Shown here: positions 18,170 through 26,487 of the stretch, one piece after another
Numbering within the stretch: the first letter of the stretch is position 1
Layout of the letters: every line of letters begins with the position of its first letter
Source of the DNA: Chloroflexota bacterium
GTDB lineage: Bacteria; Chloroflexota; Dormibacteria; CF-121
NCBI GenBank assembly: GCA_005889535.1
Contig: VBHC01000134.1
Coordinates: 1 to 44,467, forward strand
DNA: 44,467 nucleotides
Direction: 5' to 3'
Notes under the pieces: model-generated
Databases searched by the model: none
Told to the model about the DNA's origin: nothing
What the model saw: the letters and a program-made list of their open reading frames with translations, nothing else
Position numbers and translations under genes: made by a program

Positions 18170-19069
18170 TCAGTTGCCAGTCGTCGACCAGTGCACGATG
18201 TCGTTGTCAATATGGCGTTTGACCCCGAAGTCCTCGCCGGCTTTTGACAGCTCCCGGTCGCCGATGCTGGAAATGGATCTGCCTTTGGCCTTTACCCCCA
18301 TGACGGCTTCGTCGGCAATTTTCAGGGGGCGGCTGACCTCCTTCCCATCCTTCTTATAGGTGATGGTGTTGTTCCCGTCCTTGTCTTTGACCATCTTGGT
18401 GAAGTCGAACTTCATGTCGATGGCGTTGCCGGCGATGTGATTGCTGATCAGGGCGGCTGGACCGACGATGCCGAATGCATCCACCATCTCGCCGGCCGCC
18501 TTCTTGGACTTGGCATCGTCGCCGTGATCCCAAATGATGTCGACGCCATCCTCCTTCGGGACGTCTTTTGGCGCGGTCGTGCCGTTCTTGACCTCAACCG
18601 AGAAGTGCAGGAGGTAGGCCCGCTGCTTGGGTCGCTTCGTCGTGTACTCGCCAGTCGTGATGTTGTTCGCCGTCAGCATCTCCAGAAATTTGTCCATACT
18701 GGCCTTGAAACCTGAGTCGAGGTCAGAGAGGCTGCTGGAGTCCGCCCACTTGGCGTCGGCGGTCGCCTTCCAGTGCGCGCCACTCAGCTTCGCGGGATCG
18801 GGTGCGGCCGGCGCCGCCGGCGCAGTTCCTGGTGCGGTTGCCGGTACCGTGCCGGGCGCGGGGGTAGTGACCGTGGCCGGTGGCGCTCCTTCGGGGGCGC
18901 GCTGGAGCAGCATCTCCACCGCCTGGTTCCCGGCGAGACGCTGAAGCGTCAGGATCGCCTCCAAATCGTGCCGCCCATCCGAGCGGGAGGTGACGGCTCC
19001 ACGGTGGCCGCGATCCATGGCGGCAGGTTCTTGGGAGATCTGGCGGGCGCGAATCGATGCTTCTTCCAT
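18170..19069 (-). CDS. LQRxAGNxAV-motif protein with M15-like metallopeptidase domain
   Basis: N-term LTLQRLAGNQAVEMLLQRAPEGAPP + Pro/Ala/Thr linker; SNHIAGNAIDM (SxHxxGxAxD) and C-terminal DIVHWSTTGN. Confidence 0.75.
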   Translation of the reverse strand: MEEASIRARQISQEPAAMDRGHRGAVTSRSDGRHDLEAILTLQRLAGNQAVEMLLQRAPEGAPPATVTTPAPGTVPATAPGTAPAAPAAPDPAKLSGAHWKATADAKWADSSSLSDLDSGFKASMDKFLEMLTANNITTGEYTTKRPKQRAYLLHFSVEVKNGTTAPKDVPKEDGVDIIWDHGDDAKSKKAAGEMVDAFGIVGPAALISNHIAGNAIDMKFDFTKMVKDKDGNNTITYKKDGKEVSRPLKIADEAVMGVKAKGRSISSIGDRELSKAGEDFGVKRHIDNDIVHWSTTGN

Positions 19070-19143
19070 GGCCGGCCGTCGCAGGGCATGGACGGCTTGA
19101 GATGGACGTTATTCGGTTCCTGCCGAGCTCACCAGTACCGAAG

Positions 19144-19275
19144 GGGCAGACTTCGCCGCACCGACGGGCAGGAGGCAGACGGAACCCGTGCCCTGAAGTC
19201 TGTCCCGGGCGGCCTTTTTCGCCCGCCGCACGGGGTTTAGGGTTGGGAAGGCTCGCCGCCATGCTCTGGCGGCGA
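19144..19275. other. structured divergent intergenic region (nested stem-loops)
   Basis: GGGCAGACTTC(19144-19154)/GAAGTCTGTCC(19195-19205), 11 pairs with one G-U; TCGCCGCCA-tgctc-TGGCGGCGA (19253-19275), 9-bp perfect stem. Confidence 0.5.
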
Positions 19276-19354
19276 TGACGGTCGCCATGGTAGCCATGCA
19301 CCTGCAGGACGGCGTTGTGAGCCAGGCCGGAAGGGCCCACCGCTCCAGCGCGGG

Positions 19355-20752
19355 TTGACCTTGAAAGCACCTGTTGAGCGGACGTCGCCGCCGGCGTTCA
19401 GGGCTCGCGCTGATCAGGCTCGCACGAACCGGTCACGCCCAGAGGAGGCTGAGTTCCTCCAGCTTCAAAGGCTGGCGGGAAACGCTGCCGTTACCAGCCT
19501 TCTTGATCGGTCTTTCCTCACCATCCAACGATGTGCCGGCTCGCTGTTCGTCGGCGACCAGTGCGTGGCATGCGGCGAAAAGCATCCCGAGTTGCAACCA
19601 GCTGAGGCCGGCATGCAAGTTCAGCGCGTGCCGGCGGCTCCAGCGGCCGCGGCGGTCGCCGCCAAGTTCGATCGGTCTCTGGTTGCGATCGATTTCGTAC
19701 CCGATGTGATGATGGCGAGCGACGCCAGCAAGACCCCATCGACGACGATCAGCGTCACGATCAGCGATGCCGAGGTGACCCATATTGGTTGGATACTCTA
19801 CGACCCCGCCGACAAGCACGAGAGCGCCGACAGTTCGACGCTCGCGACCGATGCGGACGCGAAGACTCGCTCCTACACCCTGAAGCCTGGCGCATTCGCC
19901 GGAGCCGGCCAACAAGGGCGCTATCGGCTGCGCTGTCTCGGATACAACAGCAAGAACGAGCCGGTTGTGTACGCGGATCGAACGTTCTTTGTCTGGAAGA
20001 CCAAGCCGATGGCCGGCAAGGAACTCGGCGACCTCAAAGCGATCATCAAGGATCCGTCCAAGGCGAGCCTGGGAGAGGTTGGTGCTGCCTATGGGCGTTC
20101 GATGCTGCTCGAGCATCGGGAGGCCGTCGCGAAGACGGGGACAGGCAAGTATCAGGGCCAGCAGTGCTCGACTGCAGCGCCAGGCGGTGTGAAGCTGGAA
20201 GACTGCACGTCATACGTCTGGGAGGTTCTCGGTGAGACTTTTGGCGCCAAAGGAAAGGGCGACACCTGGACTGCCGTGGCCAAGGAGGCGAAGAAACTAA
20301 GCGGCTCGGCCCTCAAGGGGACAGATCTGCTGACGGCGCTCGAAAGCAAGGCGGGTTGGAAAGCAGTGTTCTGGTCGCCCGATCCCAAGAATCCGCAGGA
20401 TAAAACCTCAGAGCACCCGGTGGCATACAAAGCCGTGAAATCGAAAGGCGAGTACTACAAAATCGGCGTCGACAAGGCCAAGTCGGTCGTCGATTACCGC
20501 CCGACAAGTGCGAGCAAGGTCGAGGACATGTCCAACCTCGACCGGCTTCGGCAGGTCCCCATGGCTGTCATCGCAGCGCATGGCGGTCTTCACATGACGT
20601 TGCTGATTAATGCCCAGGTCTACGAGGTGCACTGGGACAAGCCGCCCTCCGATCCGGACGTCATTCAAGCCACGCCACTTGAAAACTGGGAGTGGCAATC
20701 GGGAGTGGTCGTGATGCCGGCTGAGGATTTCGACCGTGTCTTCAAACCGTAG
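19355..20752 (+). CDS. LQRxAGNxAV-motif protein with Cys-rich module and NlpC/P60-like (Cys/His) C-terminal domain
   Basis: FLQLQRLAGNAAVTSLLDRSFLTIQRCAGSLFVGDQCVACGEKHPELQ; KLEDCTSYVWEVLGETF and HGGLHMTLLINAQVYEVHWD. TTG start, start site uncertain. Confidence 0.7.
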   Translation: MTLKAPVERTSPPAFRARADQARTNRSRPEEAEFLQLQRLAGNAAVTSLLDRSFLTIQRCAGSLFVGDQCVACGEKHPELQPAEAGMQVQRVPAAPAAAAVAAKFDRSLVAIDFVPDVMMASDASKTPSTTISVTISDAEVTHIGWILYDPADKHESADSSTLATDADAKTRSYTLKPGAFAGAGQQGRYRLRCLGYNSKNEPVVYADRTFFVWKTKPMAGKELGDLKAIIKDPSKASLGEVGAAYGRSMLLEHREAVAKTGTGKYQGQQCSTAAPGGVKLEDCTSYVWEVLGETFGAKGKGDTWTAVAKEAKKLSGSALKGTDLLTALESKAGWKAVFWSPDPKNPQDKTSEHPVAYKAVKSKGEYYKIGVDKAKSVVDYRPTSASKVEDMSNLDRLRQVPMAVIAAHGGLHMTLLINAQVYEVHWDKPPSDPDVIQATPLENWEWQSGVVVMPAEDFDRVFKP

Positions 20753-20778
20753 GCAAGCTGACCGCCGGAGCTAACCGA

Positions 20779-21117
20779 CTACGACCCCGGCACCGAGCCG
20801 GTCATCATGTATTCCTTGAGCGCCTCACCCTGAAAGGCGACATAGTGGACATCGATCCACTCCGGTGGGCCCTCCAGGAACTTCAGCATCTGGTTGTAGT
20901 TGTCGTTGGTTTGCGGAGCGTTCGCGTTTTTGACGTAGCTCTCCTTGTCCTTGAACCGAATGATCCCGACGATTCGATTCGGGTCCTTGTCCTCGAACGC
21001 GAACTCGCTGGAAACCCACCCGCTGGCGTCGTCCGGGCTGCCCCCCTCCTGGGCAAACCGCCGGAAGGTGTCCATCTGGCCCGCCTTGATTTTCGCGCGC
21101 ATGATCGTTCCGTACAT
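20779..21117 (-). CDS. antibiotic biosynthesis monooxygenase-like / dimeric alpha-beta barrel protein
   Basis: MYGTIMRAKIKAGQMDTFRRFAQEGG...GWVSSEFAFEDKDPNRIVGIIRFKDKESYVKNANAP. Confidence 0.65.
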   Translation of the reverse strand: MYGTIMRAKIKAGQMDTFRRFAQEGGSPDDASGWVSSEFAFEDKDPNRIVGIIRFKDKESYVKNANAPQTNDNYNQMLKFLEGPPEWIDVHYVAFQGEALKEYMMTGSVPGS

Positions 21118-21190
21118 CTCGACCTCCTCTGCAGCTAGTCGACGTGGCCTGCTGCAGCCATCCTAGTCGCGTGAGATTATTCGTGCCAGC

Positions 21191-21919
21191 GTGGACATCG
21201 TGCTGCCGGCCCGGCCCGAACCAGTTTCGATCATGCACGAGCGAACCGCGCTCGTGCTGGTCGATATGCAGAATGCGTTCGCCAGTAAGGGCGGCATGCT
21301 CGACCTGGCCGGTATCGACATCAGCCAGGCCGGCACCGCCGTTGCGAATGCCAAGATCGTCGCCGACGCGGCACGCGAGGCCGGGATCCCGATCATCTAC
21401 CTTGTCATCGGCTATCCGCCGGACCTGTCCACCGCCGGCGGCGAGGACTCACCCAACCCGCGCAAGGAGCTTGCGCTCTGCCTGATGCGGGAGCGACCCG
21501 AGTTGCGGGGCACCCTGCTGACCTATGGAACCTGGGACTTCCAGATCGTCGACGCGCTGGCGCCCAGGGCACATGACTCAGTGATCACGAAGGCTCGCTA
21601 CAGCGGCTTCGCCGGGACACCGCTCGACGCCGTTTTGCGGAGCCGCGGCATCCGCTATTTGCTGATGGCCGGCATCGCGTCAAACGTCTGCGTCGAGTCG
21701 ACGCTTCGCGACGCCTACTTCCACGAGTACTGGCCGATCATGATCGAGGACGCAACGATGGCGGCCGGGCCGCCCGAGATTCAACGGGCGACCGTCTATA
21801 ACGTCAGCACCTTCTTCGGATGGGTGACGACTGCGGCGGAGACGGCCGGCGCGTTGCAGGGACTTAGAAGGGGAACGGTCTCCCCTGGCTCTGCACCGTC
21901 ACCCAGCGCATCTCGGTGA
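21191..21919 (+). CDS. rutB: isochorismatase-family cysteine hydrolase, RutB-like (ureidoacrylate amidohydrolase)
   Basis: LPARPEP...ALVLVDMQNAFASKGGMLDLAGIDIS...KARYSGFAGTPLDAVLRSRGIRYLLMAGIASNVCVESTLRDAYFHEYWPIMIEDATMAAGP closely resembles remembered RutB sequences. Confidence 0.72.
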   Translation: MDIVLPARPEPVSIMHERTALVLVDMQNAFASKGGMLDLAGIDISQAGTAVANAKIVADAAREAGIPIIYLVIGYPPDLSTAGGEDSPNPRKELALCLMRERPELRGTLLTYGTWDFQIVDALAPRAHDSVITKARYSGFAGTPLDAVLRSRGIRYLLMAGIASNVCVESTLRDAYFHEYWPIMIEDATMAAGPPEIQRATVYNVSTFFGWVTTAAETAGALQGLRRGTVSPGSAPSPSASR

Positions 21920-23363
21920 ATTCGTGCGCGGCCTCGCCACCGCCGAAGCGGCCGTAGCCGCTATCCTTCACGCCGCCGAACGGCACCTGTGGCTCGTCGT
22001 TGACCGGCTGGTCGTTGATGTGGACGATGCCCGCCTCGATCCGCTCGGCCAGGGCTAAGGCGCGATCCGCATCGCGGGTCAGGATGCCGGCCGCCAATCC
22101 GTAGGTCGTCTGGTTCGCCAGCCTGACCGCCTCGTCGGGATCGTCGACGACGGTGATCGTCGCCACCGGTCCAAATGTCTCGTCTCTGCTCATGGTCACG
22201 TCGGCGGGAACGTCGCTGAGCAGCGTGGGCTCGTAACAGGCCCCCTGAGCTTTACCGCCGGTGAGGACCTTCGCGCCGTGGCTGACCGCCTCGTCCACTC
22301 GCGACCTGACCTGGTCGAGCGCCTGCTTATTGATCAGCGGACCGATGATCGTATCCATCTCTGTCGGGCTCCCGACCTTGAGGCTCTTTGTCTTCGCCAC
22401 GAGCTTTTCCGTGAACTCTTTCGCGATCGGACGCTCGACGATGATCTTGCGCGCCGACATGCAGATCTGGCCCTGGTGCAGGAATGTGCCAAAGGCGGCG
22501 GCGTTGACCGCATACTCGAGGTCGGCGTCGGCGAGCACGATCAAGGGGTTCTGTCCGCCGAGCTCGAGCACCATCCGCTTCAGGTAGCGGGCGGCCTTCT
22601 GGGCGAGCAGCCGGCCGGTCTTGGTCGATCCCGTGAAGCTGATCCGGCGCACCTTCGGGTTTTCCATGAATTCGTCGACCACGGGCTCAGCCTGGCCAGG
22701 CGCGTGGGTGACGACGTTGACGACGCCGGGCGGGAAGCCGGCTTCCTCGAAGATCTCCGCATAGACCAGGCCGCCGGTGATCGGTGATTCTTCGGACGGC
22801 TTCAGCACCACCGTGTTCCCAAAGGCGAGCGGTGCCGCGATGGCGCGCAGCGAGAGGATCAGCGGCGCGTTCCAGGGGGCCAGCCCGGCGACCACGCCCA
22901 CCGGCTGGCGGATACCCATATAGAACGCGCCGGGTAGGTCAGCCGGGATGACTTCGCCGGTCGGCTGATAGGGAAGGCTAGCGGCCTGCCGCAGCAGGTT
23001 CGGCGTAAAGATCGTCTGGAACATACCGAAGCCGAAGGTGCAGCCGGTCTCCGATGCGAGCAGGCCCACGATCTCCATCTGGCGCCGCTCCAGGATATCG
23101 GCTGCTTTCAGCAACAGGCGCTGCTTGGCGCCAGGCGGTGTCTTCCACCAGGCTGGAAACGCCCCGGCCGCGGCCTCGACGGCGCGCTTCGCGTCCTCGC
23201 GGGTCGACGCCGGGACCGTTGCCATCTTCTCGCCCGTGAACGGGTCATTGTCGGCATAGGTGGCGCCGTTCGAGGCCGGCACCCACTTCCCGTCGATGAA
23301 CTGCCGGTATTCCTTCGGAGCGGTCTTCGCGGTCGCCTTCTCGTCGGATACGACTGTGCTCAT
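21864..23363 (-). CDS. aldehyde dehydrogenase (NAD(P)+, benzaldehyde/vanillin-type candidate)
   Basis: LELGGQNPLIVLADADLEYAV, GNTVVLKPSEESPITG, FTGSTKTGRLLAQKAA, FLHQGQICMSARKI, GVKDSGYGRFGG; start at MSTVVSDEKATAK with SD AGGAGGA. Confidence 0.92.
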   Translation of the reverse strand: MSTVVSDEKATAKTAPKEYRQFIDGKWVPASNGATYADNDPFTGEKMATVPASTREDAKRAVEAAAGAFPAWWKTPPGAKQRLLLKAADILERRQMEIVGLLASETGCTFGFGMFQTIFTPNLLRQAASLPYQPTGEVIPADLPGAFYMGIRQPVGVVAGLAPWNAPLILSLRAIAAPLAFGNTVVLKPSEESPITGGLVYAEIFEEAGFPPGVVNVVTHAPGQAEPVVDEFMENPKVRRISFTGSTKTGRLLAQKAARYLKRMVLELGGQNPLIVLADADLEYAVNAAAFGTFLHQGQICMSARKIIVERPIAKEFTEKLVAKTKSLKVGSPTEMDTIIGPLINKQALDQVRSRVDEAVSHGAKVLTGGKAQGACYEPTLLSDVPADVTMSRDETFGPVATITVVDDPDEAVRLANQTTYGLAAGILTRDADRALALAERIEAGIVHINDQPVNDEPQVPFGGVKDSGYGRFGGGEAAHEFTEMRWVTVQSQGRPFPF

Positions 23364-23389
23364 GCGTCCTCCTCCTGAACTAGTTTGTT

Positions 23390-24598
23390 TTACTCTCCTA
23401 CGCCCCCACCCCGCCCTCCCCCGCGAGCGGGGGAGGGAAATTGAAAGCCCACGTAGTTTTCTGCGAGTGTCGTCGCGGCCGCGTCCGACGTCGTGATATA
23501 GCGCAGGTACGAGAGCTGGAGCTTGTGCTCGAAGGGATCTCCAGCAGGGTCGCGGTGGAGCAATGCGGTCATCCAGGCCGAGAAGTGCTCGGCGCGCCAT
23601 ACGCGCCGCAAGCACGCCTCGGAGTAGTGGTCGAGCAGGTCGTGGGACTTCGAGCGATACCATGCCGCCAGTGCCTCGGCGAGCACCTTGACATCGGCAA
23701 GCGCCAGGTTCATGCCTTTGGCTCCGGTGGCCGGGACAATGTGCGCCGCGTCGCCCGCCAGGAACAGGTGGCCTCGCTGCATCGGCTCGATGACCAAGCT
23801 TCGCATCGGGGTGATGCCGGCCTCCATGATCTCGCCGGGTTGCAGGGACGGCTCAGCGAGACGAAGGCGAAGCTCATCCCAGATGCGGTCTTCAGGCCAG
23901 GCCGCCAGCGTTTCATCAGCCTCGACCTGAAGGTAGAGGCGGCTGATCTCGGGGGACCGCATGCTGTGAAGCGCGAAACCGCGCTCGTGGGCGGCGTAGA
24001 TGAGCTCATCGGACGCAGGCGGAGTTTTCGCCAGGATGCCGAGCCAGGAAAAGGGATAGTTGCGCTCGTAGGATTTGGCCTCCAGCCCCGCCCGAGCGAT
24101 GCCGTGTGAGCCATCGCAGCCGGCTACGAACTCGCACGTCAACCCGGCGTCCTCGCCGTCGCGGCGGTAGGTGATGCGGGGATGGTCGCTGTCGATCGCC
24201 TCGACGGCGCTCACCTCGGTCTCGAACCAGATCTCCCCGCCGTCCGCGAGGCGTTGCATGATCAGGTCCTTGACCACTTCTTGCTGGCCGTAGACCGTGA
24301 TGCCGCGACCGGTCAGCCGGCGGAAGTCGATGCGATGCTGCTCGCCCGCGAAACGAATGTTGATGCCGTCGTGGCTGAGGCCCTCGCGGGCCATGCGCTC
24401 GCCCACGCCACTCGACGTCAGGAGGTCAGTCGACCCTTGTTCCAGAACCCCGGCTCGGACCCGCCGCTCGACATAATCGCGACTCCGTGTCTCGAGTACC
24501 ACGGACTCGATGCCCTGACGATGGAGCAGGTGGGAGAGCATGAGCCCGGCCGGTCCTGCCCCGACGATGCCGACCTGTGTCTCATCCGGCCCTGGCAT
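23390..24598 (-). CDS. pobA: 4-hydroxybenzoate 3-monooxygenase
   Basis: VGIVGAGPAGLMLSHLLHRQGIESVVLETRSRDYVERRVRAGVLEQGSTDLL; GRGITVYGQQEVVKDLI; HLFLAGDAAHIVPATGAKGMNLALADVKVLAEAL. GTG 24610 is an alternative start. Confidence 0.92.
   Translation of the reverse strand: MPGPDETQVGIVGAGPAGLMLSHLLHRQGIESVVLETRSRDYVERRVRAGVLEQGSTDLLTSSGVGERMAREGLSHDGINIRFAGEQHRIDFRRLTGRGITVYGQQEVVKDLIMQRLADGGEIWFETEVSAVEAIDSDHPRITYRRDGEDAGLTCEFVAGCDGSHGIARAGLEAKSYERNYPFSWLGILAKTPPASDELIYAAHERGFALHSMRSPEISRLYLQVEADETLAAWPEDRIWDELRLRLAEPSLQPGEIMEAGITPMRSLVIEPMQRGHLFLAGDAAHIVPATGAKGMNLALADVKVLAEALAAWYRSKSHDLLDHYSEACLRRVWRAEHFSAWMTALLHRDPAGDPFEHKLQLSYLRYITTSDAAATTLAENYVGFQFPSPARGGGRGGGVGE
23403..23437. repeat. GC-rich hairpin repeat, copy A
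   Basis: CCCCCACCCCGCCCTCCCCCGCGAGCGGGGGAGGG; 10-bp stem; forms the 3' end of pobA. Confidence 0.75.
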
Positions 24599-25091
24599 AT
24601 CGGCCCCCACCCCGGCCCTCCCCCAGATGGGGAGGGAGGGACGAGCGCTGTTTGCGGAGGCGTTCGTCGGCGTCCACGACGAGGTTCAGCATTCGCAGAA
24701 GTTCAACCTGTTCGCGCTCAGAGAGGACTGAGACGAGCAGCCGGTTCATTCGCATAGCCCGCGGGATAAGACGCTCGCTGGTCCGAAGTCCGGCCGGCGT
24801 CAGGCGGAGGCGGTTGCGCCGAGCATCGCTGGCATCCCGAATGCGCTGCACCAGACCCCGGGCGGTGAGCCGTTCGACCACCTCGGCGGTCGTCGAACGA
24901 TCCAGGGAGACCCGTTCGCCGAGCGTTTTCTGGTCGATGTTCTTCTCCGCGCGCAGCGCATAGAGGACGGCAAACTGCGGCGACGTGACCTCGGGAGAAA
25001 CCTCGGCGCTCCAAAGCCACGTGTGGACCTGCTGGGCACGCCGGATCAGGTGACCGGGATGGCGGCGAAGGTCTTCATGCGAGGTTGACAA
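24582..25091 (-). CDS. MarR family transcriptional regulator
   Basis: TSPQFAVLYALRAEKNIDQKTLGERVSLDRSTTAEVVERLTARGLVQRIRDASDARRNRLRLTPAG; TTG start. Confidence 0.9.
   Translation of the reverse strand: MSTSHEDLRRHPGHLIRRAQQVHTWLWSAEVSPEVTSPQFAVLYALRAEKNIDQKTLGERVSLDRSTTAEVVERLTARGLVQRIRDASDARRNRLRLTPAGLRTSERLIPRAMRMNRLLVSVLSEREQVELLRMLNLVVDADERLRKQRSSLPPHLGEGRGGGRYARAG
24604..24636. repeat. GC-rich hairpin repeat, copy B
   Basis: CCCCCACCCCGGCCCTCCCCCAGATGGGGAGGG; 8-bp stem; forms the 3' end of marR and leader of pobA. Confidence 0.75.
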
Positions 25092-25113
25092 TGGCTGGTA
25101 CCGAAACTATATT
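25085..25113 (+). promoter_or_regulatory. sigma70-type promoter for transporter/pca operon
   Basis: TTGACA (25085-25090) - 17 nt - TATATT (25108-25113), about 45 nt before ATG 25159. Confidence 0.65.
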
Positions 25114-25158
25114 CCGTGTACTGACTATTTTCTACCCGTAACAGGGAGGAGAAGCGCC

Positions 25159-26487
25159 ATGAGCGGCTCAGGCTTGTCGTTCGAGAGGCGAGTCACCCGT
25201 CGGGAAGTGCTCAAGACGATTGGGGGTGGCGCGGTCATGCTGGGGGCGGCCGATCTGCTGGCGGCTTGCGGCGAGATCAAAGGATCGAGCACCACCACGA
25301 GCGGCACGATCACCATCGGCTATGTCAGTCCGCAGACCGGAGCCCTGGCCGGCTTTGCTACCGGCGACAACTGGGTCATCAGCGGCATCAAGCAGACCGA
25401 TCCCTACAAGAACGGGTTCAAGCTCGGCAGCAAGACCTACAGCGTCAACATCGTCGTGAAGGACACCCAGTCGAACCCGGACCGCGCCTCGCAGGTCGCC
25501 CGCGAGCTGATCCTGAACAACAAGGCTGACCTCATCCTGACGTCATCGACGCCGGAGACGACAAACCCGGTCGCCAATGCCTGCGAGGCCAATGGGACCC
25601 CTTGCGTGTCGACGATCGTGCCCTGGGAAGCGTGGTTTTTTGCCCGGGGTGGCAAGCCGGGGCAGGGCTTCAACTTCACCACGATGTTCTTCTTCGGGAT
25701 GCAGCAATTCGGGGAGTGCTTCATCCCCATGTGGAATCGGATGAGCACCAACAAAGTCGTGGCGTTCACCTATCCCAACGACGACGATGGCAATGCCTTC
25801 AGGGACAACAAGACCGGCCTGGAGTTCTACTCGGCGCAGGCCGGCTTCCACAATGTCGACGGCGGCGCCTACCCCGACGGAACCACGGACTACACCAGCA
25901 TGATCGGCAACTTCAAGCGCACCGGTGCCCAGCTGTTCACCAACGCGCCGATCCCGCCCGACTTCAACACGATGTGGAAGCAGGCGGCCCAGCAAGGCTT
26001 CAAGCCGAAGCTGGCGACGGTCGCCAAAGTCCTGTTGTTCCCGGCGGACACCGAGGCGCTGGGCAACCTGGTCAACAACGTGGCGACCGACGCCTGGTGG
26101 ACGCCATACCATCCGTACCACTCGAGCCTGACGGGACAGACCTGCAAGCAATTCGCCGATGCCTTCGAGTCGGCGACCGGCAAGCAGTGGGTGCAGAGCA
26201 TCGGCTCGGTGCATTCCCTATTCGAGATCGCGCACAAGGCCCTCACGGCTGTTGACGATCCGCATAACCGCACCGCCGTGGCCAGCCAGCTGAAGCAAAT
26301 GAACTACACCGGGATTAGTGGAACCCTCGACTTCACCAAAGGACCAATGCCCGGCATCGCCATACAAAAGCCGGTAGGCGTGCAGTGGCAGAAAGGTACG
26401 AAATTTCCCTTCAGCATGAAAGTCGTCGACAACAGCGCCAACAAAGACGTTCCGACGAACGGAGACCTGGTCGCGACGAATCCATGA
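25159..26487 (+). CDS. ABC transporter substrate-binding protein, LIV/aromatic-acid type, Tat-like lipoprotein
   Basis: TRREVLKTIGGGAVMLGAADLLAACGE (twin Arg + lipobox); ITIGYVSPQTGALAGFATGDNWVISGI periplasmic-binding fold. Confidence 0.88.
   Translation: MSGSGLSFERRVTRREVLKTIGGGAVMLGAADLLAACGEIKGSSTTTSGTITIGYVSPQTGALAGFATGDNWVISGIKQTDPYKNGFKLGSKTYSVNIVVKDTQSNPDRASQVARELILNNKADLILTSSTPETTNPVANACEANGTPCVSTIVPWEAWFFARGGKPGQGFNFTTMFFFGMQQFGECFIPMWNRMSTNKVVAFTYPNDDDGNAFRDNKTGLEFYSAQAGFHNVDGGAYPDGTTDYTSMIGNFKRTGAQLFTNAPIPPDFNTMWKQAAQQGFKPKLATVAKVLLFPADTEALGNLVNNVATDAWWTPYHPYHSSLTGQTCKQFADAFESATGKQWVQSIGSVHSLFEIAHKALTAVDDPHNRTAVASQLKQMNYTGISGTLDFTKGPMPGIAIQKPVGVQWQKGTKFPFSMKVVDNSANKDVPTNGDLVATNP

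Noticed and set aside
15400-20752. A complete eCIS or phage-tail locus
   Set aside because: No sheath, tube, baseplate, spike or AAA+ assembly genes in the window; only putative effector-like proteins.
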